Shown here: one piece after another, positions 57,570 through 64,000 of the stretch
Numbering within the stretch: position 1 is the stretch's first letter
How the letters are laid out: each line of letters opens with the position of its first letter
NCBI RefSeq assembly: GCF_943734655.1
Contig: NC_071354.1
Span: 155,145,142-155,209,141 of the forward strand
DNA: 64,000 nt
Origin: Sabethes cyaneus
Lineage: Eukaryota; Arthropoda; Insecta; Diptera; Culicidae
Direction: 5' to 3'
Position numbers and translations under genes: made by a program
The notes under the pieces: generated by a model
Database searches by the model: none
Seen by the model: only the letters and a program-made list of their open reading frames with translations
Told to the model about the DNA's origin: nothing

Positions 57570-58990
57570 CTCTCCAGGCTGTCTTATTTAACCCTGTCAA
57601 CTCAGTCAAGTCAAATTCGAAAATTTTATGGGCCGTCAGGGTCATCGGATGTAGAAGGTATTGCTGGATCGACTCTTGCAGGTGCTGTTGTAGATTTAAT
57701 GTCATCGAGTAGGATTTCCCATGGTAGTTGTTGCGTTTTTCCCTCAGAAGTGTCACAATCGTATCGAAGACGCATTTGATTGACATGCGACCTCACTAGC
57801 TTCGATCGTCCTGTCGTGTTCAGGGCCACGATTTAGGTAACGGAACTCTTCCGCTCGATGAGTCGGGAACCCAAGACTTTCAGTGATGCTGGTCAACGTA
57901 GACCTGGTTAGCTTCTTTGAAGTTGCGTTTGATAACTCCATGTCGACGATTAAACAGCTCATCTCGTTTGGAGGTTTTCTTAGCAGGCCCAACGTGTTGC
58001 GCACTTGACTTCCAAGGAATGCTTTAGTTGGAGATATCGATTCCGGGGTATTTGGGTTTGGAGTAGAGTTGCGCACCGAAAGAAGTGTGTGCAGCTGCTC
58101 CAGTGTAGGTGAACCTTCTCTATAGCTCAACTTGTTTAGGTCACAATTGAGGGAATCAACAAACCATTCGATTTGGCCTTTGGACTGCGGGTGGTATGAA
58201 ATAGACCGGAGATCAATGATAGCATGTGAACAACAATTTGCAGGAGCCACTCGCTGGTGAATTGCTGGTGGGATTCCGTTGTCCGAACTTCGGACTTCAG
58301 TTACAGCCTCGCTTACGCTTACGTCCACTTACCCAGCGTGCTTTGGAATACTTCCGGAAGCTGGAGCTTGGAATGGTTGATAAAATGCTTTTGCGGTTGC
58401 TGGATGGCGTTGGCGTTGACCAGGCTGTTAATAGGCATTAACCACAGATCGAAAAGATCCATAGTACCGATTTCCAAAACGTTGAGATGAAGATGCGACC
58501 AGTTTTGGTAATACCGCCGATGGTGATCTCGGTCTGGAACTCAAAAAGTGCAGACTCTATCTTCGCTTGTGTGGAGGGTTGTTCGCTGTTGATCCATGTT
58601 TCGTTCGAAACGATGATGACTCCGAGTCATGTTGAAGTTTGACAGCTAGATAATGTTCACGTAGCATGTTGCTTTGCTCTCCACCATCAGTATACCCTGC
58701 TTGTGGTTGGTCGCGCAATGACATTGTGTTTGTTCACCATGGCAGCATATGATGTGAACTCATCGCATCGCATTTGGTTTGAATGGTATTTATGTACTTC
58801 TCGTGTAATTTCGATGTGCTCAGCTAGTATAGAAGCAATCTCACTCGGGCGGCATCATCCAGGGCTACGCCGTCTTTCATGAAAACGTTCTGGTAACTCG
58901 CATACGAGCCGTCGAAGAAAACTCCTGCGTCCGGATCGTACGGGAAATCTTGAATGCCGCTTGTTAAGTATGCACTCTACTCGATTTTAA
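57570..58990 (-). pseudogene. Decayed Ty3/gypsy pol fragment
   Basis: The 57,753-58,328 frame contains ISYHPQSKGQIEWFVDSLN and TPNPNTPESISPTKAFLG, the C-terminal integrase region of gypsy-group elements. Just upstream on the minus strand (58,330-58,470) is HFINHSKLQLPEVFQSTLG, resembling the segment before reverse transcriptase. RT and most of integrase are therefore deleted between them. No LTR pair is recognised. Confidence 0.6.
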
Positions 58991-59401
58991 TCTACAGATT
59001 TTTCCAAGTGTGTACTCGTTGACTCGTACATTAGTTCAGTTAGAAGTAAGATATTAAACCGCGCGTCACGTGTCATGCGAGTTTCTAAATTTCGCGATTC
59101 TTTTAATTAATAAAAGTTATGTTTATTAGTAAACGTTCCGTATAGTATTATTATATCGACTAATCACCCACATACCCGACAATTTGGTGTTTTTTTTTTA
59201 ACGAGTAGGGGAATCTGCTATCAGACACCTGAGAAGACAACTTAGGGAGTGGGGTTTGGTATCCCGACCCCCCTACTGGGGCGTGAGGATCCAGACCCAC
59301 TAAAACCCTACTCGAGTCTCCAGCCTTGATCCCCCCTGGAACCACCTTATCGGTATTACTTCAGGGAGGGGCTATTGTGCTTAAAACATCCTGTTAGATA
59401 A

Positions 59402-62400
59402 CTACTGGACTATGGTAGTTGGGCTGTTTATCCGCCGTTGATCGGCTTTCCAGCGGTTTTGTAGCTCAAGTACGATCTGGGTAGCAGCCGCATTGACCGC
59501 ACCCCAGACGTCCGAGCTAGAACACATCCTTTGGACTAAGTTATCCGGAGTAGTGTCCTGTCCGCTAACTGCCATCATGTTGCTTCCCACGCCCGCGAAA
59601 CGAGGGCATATAAAGAAAGCATGTTCTGCAGTTTCCTCAACGTCCGCGCATTCGGGACACTCGGGGGACTCCGCATGCCCAAACTTGTGCAGATACTGTC
59701 TAAAACAACCATGCCCTGACAGAACCTGTGTCAGGTGGAAGCTGACTTCGCCATGACACCTCTTGACCCATCCGGATAGTTCCGGAATAAGTCTATGTGT
59801 CCACCGGCCTTTTGTGGAATCAGACCATGCCCGCTGCCATGTGATCATCGAGGCCGACCTTGTGGTACTCCGTATGCCTCTAGTTCCACGTTGGTTGAAG
59901 CACTCTACGTCCTCGCTGATGATGATACCAATAGGCATCATACCCGCTAAGACGCAGATTGCGTCATGTGAAACTGTGCGATACGCACTCGCCACTCTTA
60001 AGCACATGAGACGATAGGTGCTTTCCAGCTTGGCTAGATAGCTTTTGGTACCTAACGCCGATGACCACACCGGCCCGCCATACCTGAGTATAGCCTGGAC
60101 CACGTTGGCTAAAAGCCTTCGCTTGCTGCCATATACCGCAGAGCTATTAGACATCATACGAGACAATGCCGAAATAGCTGTGGAAGCCTTCTTGCAGGCA
60201 TAGTCGACGTGGCTCCCGAACTTGAGCTTGTCGTCGACCATGACTCCCAGGAGTTTTAAGGACCGCGTTGACGAAATAGTGCAGTCCCCGACGCTGATAT
60301 TTGCTTGCTGCACCGACTTGCGGTTGTTCACCACGATAATCTCCGTTTTATGATGCGCTAGGTCCAGTTTCCTTGATCGCATCCAATCTTCAACAATGCT
60401 TATAGAGTGGGCAGCCGTCAACTCAACCTCTCTGATAGATTCACCGTAGACTTCCAAGGTGATATCGTCCGCAAAGCCGACAATCACCACCCCTACCGGG
60501 AACTTTAGCTTCAACACCTCGTCATACATGACGTTCCACAACACCGGGCCCAGTATGGAACCTTGCGGAACCCCTGAGCTGATTGGAACGCATTTCTGAC
60601 CCTCCTCCGTGTTGTAGCATAGCACACGATTCTGGAAATAATTTACCAGAATTCTATACAGCGACACCGGCACTTGGACGTTCCGAAGCGAGCTGGCTAT
60701 GGAGTCCCAGCTAGCGCTATTAAACGCATTTCTCACGTCGAGCGTGACCACTGCGCAATAACGAATACCTGTCCTCTTGGGCTGGATTGCCACCTCGGCT
60801 GTCTTAGTGACAGACAAGATGGCATCCACCGTAGATTTGCCTTTTCGGAAGCCGAATTGGTTCCTTGACAGACCGTTTGTACCCTCCGTGTACTGTACGA
60901 GTCTGTTAAGGATAACCCTCTCCAGCACCTTGCCGGCAGTATCGAGTAGACAGATCGGCCTATATGACGAGGGGACACCCGGAGGTTTTCCCGGCTTCGG
61001 CAATAGGACCAGGTTCTGTCGCTTCCATCTGTCCGGGAAGTGGCCAGCTTCCAGGCATCTATTCATTACTGCCCCGAATAATTCGGGAGCCTCTAGAATA
61101 GCCGCTTTAATGGCCATATTCGGGATACCGTCTGGCCCCGGTGCCTTGCTCATCTTTAGGGTTTTAGCGATATCAATGAGTTCCTCGTTCGTAACCGTCA
61201 CTTCCTCCCCGACCTCCAAACCGCCGTCGCCCACGTTACTTTGGATGTTCGGCTGGGAGGCCGACCATCCTACGCTATGGTCTGAGATACTGGAACGTCG
61301 GCCGTGGGACGACTCAGCGGGCTGGGGCCAGGGTTTTGGCTCGTGGCGCGGAACGAGGCCCTCGATGATCCGCTCCAGCATCTCTGGCGATTGCTCTGCG
61401 GGCGCCATCACGCCCTTGGTCTTTGCCATTACGACCCTGTAGGCATCACCCCACGGATTCGCATTGGCACTAGCACATAACCTTTCAAAGCAGGCTCGTT
61501 TACTAGCTTTTAGCCCACTCTGAAGCGCTGCGCGTGCAGCAACAAGTGCTACTCGACATTCAACCCTGCCTTCATCCGAACGAGCTCTTTGCATAATTCT
61601 CCTCGCCCGAAAGCAGGCTCCGCGGAGTTCCGCAATTTCATCTGTCCACCAGTAAGCCGGTGACCTGGCATACCTAGGTCGACCTTTCCTAGGCATGATA
61701 GCGTCACACGATCGCGACAGTACCTCAACCAAATGATCAGCGTTCGGATCGGCCATACCGCGATCACCGCACTCTCTCCGGATCGCTTCCACAAATACTT
61801 CGGGATCGAAGTATGATGTCTTCCATCCACGGGTGGTTGGAGTGTTGGCTCTACTCGCCACCTGCTGCCTCGTTATCTGGCCGACACCATAGCGGACCGC
61901 CTGATGGTCACTGTGAGTGTAGCCATTGTCTACCCTCCAGTCTCCTATCAGACCAGGACTGCCGAATGTCACGTCGATGATAGACTCCGCACCGTTCCTA
62001 CTGAAGGTACTTGTGGTGCCGACGTTGGCCAAATCTACGTTGAGCTTTGCCAGAGCCTCAAGCAGAATCTGACCCCTATGGTTCGTGCGACTTCTTCCCC
62101 ACTCTACCGCCCAAGCGTTGAAGTCGCCCGCCACAACCACCGGCCTTAGACCAGTCAGCACAACTGATACTCGGTCTACCATCCGCGTAAACTGCTCGAT
62201 AGACCATCTCGGCGGAGCATAACAGCTGCAGTAGAACACTCCACCCACTTTGGCAACCGCAAATCCCTCGTCTGCGGTTGACACAACCTCTTGAACCGGG
62301 AACCTGCTCGTCGTCCATATAGCCGCCGTCCCGAACCCATCCGACACCCTGTTGCCGTTTCCGGCAGGGACGCGATATGGGTCCGAGATGATGGCAACGT

Positions 62401-62521
62401 CCGTTGCCGACTCGGAAACTGCTTGGTGTAACAGCTGCTGAGCCGTGCTGCAGTGGTTCAGGTTGAGTTGTGTCACTTGCACTATGATCGTGGCTTGGTC
62501 GCCGGCACACCAGCCGGGCAC
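59402..62521 (-). CDS. R1-clade ORF2: endonuclease, reverse transcriptase, zinc motif
   Basis: One unbroken frame of 1,039 codons. The APE-type endonuclease occupies about residues 1-215 (AIISDPYRVP, VVVAGDFNAWAVEWGR, SDHQAVRY). Reverse transcriptase lies in the middle (SSYRPICLLDTAGKVLERV, NQFGFRKGKSTVDAI, SGVPQGSILGPVLWN, catalytic VGFADDITLEVYG). A C-terminal cysteine-histidine motif (CPECADVEETAEHAFFIC) is near residue 950. Its start overlaps the end of ORF1 in another frame, as in other R1 elements, suggesting reinitiation or frameshifting. All recognisable catalytic residues are present, so it may encode a working enzyme. Confidence 0.9.
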   Translation of the reverse strand: MPGWCAGDQATIIVQVTQLNLNHCSTAQQLLHQAVSESATDVAIISDPYRVPAGNGNRVSDGFGTAAIWTTSRFPVQEVVSTADEGFAVAKVGGVFYCSCYAPPRWSIEQFTRMVDRVSVVLTGLRPVVVAGDFNAWAVEWGRSRTNHRGQILLEALAKLNVDLANVGTTSTFSRNGAESIIDVTFGSPGLIGDWRVDNGYTHSDHQAVRYGVGQITRQQVASRANTPTTRGWKTSYFDPEVFVEAIRRECGDRGMADPNADHLVEVLSRSCDAIMPRKGRPRYARSPAYWWTDEIAELRGACFRARRIMQRARSDEGRVECRVALVAARAALQSGLKASKRACFERLCASANANPWGDAYRVVMAKTKGVMAPAEQSPEMLERIIEGLVPRHEPKPWPQPAESSHGRRSSISDHSVGWSASQPNIQSNVGDGGLEVGEEVTVTNEELIDIAKTLKMSKAPGPDGIPNMAIKAAILEAPELFGAVMNRCLEAGHFPDRWKRQNLVLLPKPGKPPGVPSSYRPICLLDTAGKVLERVILNRLVQYTEGTNGLSRNQFGFRKGKSTVDAILSVTKTAEVAIQPKRTGIRYCAVVTLDVRNAFNSASWDSIASSLRNVQVPVSLYRILVNYFQNRVLCYNTEEGQKCVPISSGVPQGSILGPVLWNVMYDEVLKLKFPVGVVIVGFADDITLEVYGESIREVELTAAHSISIVEDWMRSRKLDLAHHKTEIIVVNNRKSVQQANISVGDCTISSTRSLKLLGVMVDDKLKFGSHVDYACKKASTAISALSRMMSNSSAVYGSKRRLLANVVQAILRYGGPVWSSALGTKSYLAKLESTYRLMCLRVASAYRTVSHDAICVLAGMMPIGIIISEDVECFNQRGTRGIRSTTRSASMITWQRAWSDSTKGRWTHRLIPELSGWVKRCHGEVSFHLTQVLSGHGCFRQYLHKFGHAESPECPECADVEETAEHAFFICPRFAGVGSNMMAVSGQDTTPDNLVQRMCSSSDVWGAVNAAATQIVLELQNRWKADQRRINSPTTIVQ

Positions 62522-63892
62522 CTTGGACCTCCCGTTACGTGCTTTGCGTCCCTTTTACCGGTACAGATCAAGCACTGGGGAGGCTCCGCGCAGTCCCTTG
62601 CTTTATGGCCAGCCCTGCCACATCTCCTGCACAATTGGCTCCTATCTGGCCCTTTGCAGTTCCAGGCCTTTGCCCGTGCTCGAAGCATCGGAAGCAAGCC
62701 TCCGATTGCTTCAGCACGCTTAGTGGGCATACCGACCACCCCACCTTTAGCCTAGCAGCTTTCAGGGCTTCGTTTCCGTCCGCCAGCGGAAGTCGTATGG
62801 TGGCTACCTGGGTCCCGACAGGACCCTTACGCAGGCGAACCGCCTCGGTTGCCACCACCACTCCACTTTGCTCTTTGAGGGCCTGTACGACCTCACACAC
62901 ATCGGTGATCTCATTCAGGTTTTTAAGCTGGAGAGTCATTTCTGGTGTGAGAGCACGTACCTGCACTCCCTCCCCGAGCACTCCTTCCGCTATCGACTTG
63001 TATGCGGAACTCTTCTTGGTGGCGTCCTTCTTTAACTCAAGGATCATTTCGCCCGTGCGTGAGCGGCGGATGCTCCGCACGTCCGCGCCCAGTTCCTTGA
63101 GTAGGGCATCTCCTCTCATGGCCTTCAGAACCTCCGAGTATTTCGATCCGTCGGTTTTCAGGATAAGAGCGTCGGCCTTCTTCGCTCGCTTCCCTGTCGG
63201 TTTAGGTGAAGCTTTCTTTTTGGTAGAGCTTCCTCTTTTCTTCCTCTTGGCCGTGACCTCGATCCACGGGCCACCCGTCTTGGTGTTTCCCGCTGCTTGG
63301 TCGGTTGGCTCCACCAACTCGCTAGCCTGAGGGCTTTTACCGATCAGGCGTTTTTTTGTCCACCAGGGGTGCCATCCCCCGGGGACTGTCTTAGACGCTT
63401 AGCAGATGCCTTACCGCTATTGGTAGCGCTCTCCGTGGCTTCCAGGGCCACGTTGCGACACGCCGTCAACGAGCAGGCATCCGTTTGTACCGACTTTGAC
63501 GCCTTCACGGTCTTCACGTCTCCTACATGCGCCACGAGGTCGTTGTGCACTTTGGTCGCAGCACACAGGGTTCTCCGAAGCATGAGCAAGCTCTGCTTCA
63601 AGTCCTTGGAGAAATTGCCGCGACCTGACGTGAACTCGATGATTAAGTCGAGCTGCTGTGACGCGGCTACCACTTTGGGTAGTTCCTCCCTATTCTTTCC
63701 CATCGCCTTGATTAGCGATGGGCCGTTCATCGTTGTGTCTGGCGTGGCAGGCGTACCGCTGCTCTTGCCACCCACACTAGCACTTCGGGATGCATCTTTC
63801 TCCACCCTTGGTGGAGAACGCTGGATGCCTCCTCTCGCGAACGGGTTTTCCACCGTATCTGCACTTGCTGTAAATTTGTTTAAAAGACTCAT
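62482..63892 (-). pseudogene. R1-clade ORF1 (Gag-like), two single-base breaks
   Basis: It begins MSLLNKFTASADTVENPFAR at 63,892. The N-terminal 182 codons end by a shift within a run of seven A (minus strand, near 63,352-63,358). The frame continues as EPTDQAAGNTKTGGPWIEV up to a second one-base loss near 62,671, in the first zinc knuckle (CFRCFEHG). The last frame gives CRRCGRAGHKARDC and CLICTGKRDAKHVTGGPRC, ending at 62,482. Three CCHC-type knuckles are typical of R1 ORF1 proteins that bind template RNA. Homopolymer location raises the possibility of a sequencing error for the first break. Confidence 0.8.
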
Positions 63893-64000
63893 TTTGATTC
63901 TAAAGGGTCCCCCTTCAAGCCGCTATCCAAACCTATTTGAAGTAGTCGCTTTAATGATCCCATGGCGATCTATGGAATAGGGAGAACCATGCGAGGGTTG

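Larger units (their letters stand above)
59190..64000 (-). mobile_element. R1-clade LINE, nearly intact, 5' end at or beyond window edge
   Basis: Two overlapping ORFs are followed by a roughly 200-bp GC-rich 3' UTR (59,200-59,401) and a 10-A tail (T-run at 59,190-59,199 on the plus strand). The whole segment is much richer in GC than its flanks. Its target duplication cannot be checked because the 5' side leaves the window. ORF content and overlap fit the R1 clade. Confidence 0.85.

Overview
The window is insect nuclear DNA, most likely from a culicine mosquito such as Aedes. The evidence is AT-rich, intron-bearing host genes, a Toll-9-type receptor, mosquito-type BEL/Pao, RTE, R1 and Jockey/CR1-like retrotransposons, ITm (Tc1/mariner-like) transposons of the DD37D and DD37E types, and a tRNA-derived SINE. 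The species call is an inference from these families. Host genes fill only a few kb; nearly everything else is mobile DNA, much of it nested.

Layout. 125-481: possible exons of a small membrane protein. 2,972-4,230: a non-autonomous Helitron. 4,276-20,106: one DD37D mariner-like element blown up from about 1.3 kb to 15.8 kb by nested insertions. These are a Jockey/CR1-like LINE (5,409-11,027) and a hAT element (11,070-20,001). The LINE contains repeat E. The hAT contains an inverted E copy and a long palindrome with Transib-like ends (11,413-16,909). The palindrome contains a TA-flanked composite of interleaved inverted repeats (12,430-16,479), which in turn holds a second Helitron (12,473-14,480). 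Target-site duplications or an empty site allow almost every layer to be peeled off.

23,615-41,467: a Toll-9-like receptor locus. Its first exon region is frameshifted. It is followed by 14 kb of transposons: a decayed BEL, a young 7.0-kb BEL/Pao with 475-bp LTRs, an RTE relic and a second DD37D mariner. The 3' half (LRRs, transmembrane segment, complete TIR domain) keeps four intact exons with good splice sites.

41,953-53,286: a piggyBac MITE, two secreted glycine-rich protein genes on the minus strand with the same unusual structure (a three-codon first exon), another Helitron, and a third ITm-type element (46,621-51,086) carrying a nearly intact RTE LINE and a SINE. 53,287-58,990: intergenic DNA with a DD37E pseudogene split by a hAT MITE, and a decayed Ty3/gypsy fragment. 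59,190-64,000: a nearly intact R1-clade LINE on the minus strand, whose 5' end lies at or beyond the window edge.

The two main biological stories are an innate-immunity receptor locus being invaded and probably degraded by transposons, and a nested palindromic transposon stack whose X-Y-X'-Y' core is not a standard element architecture.
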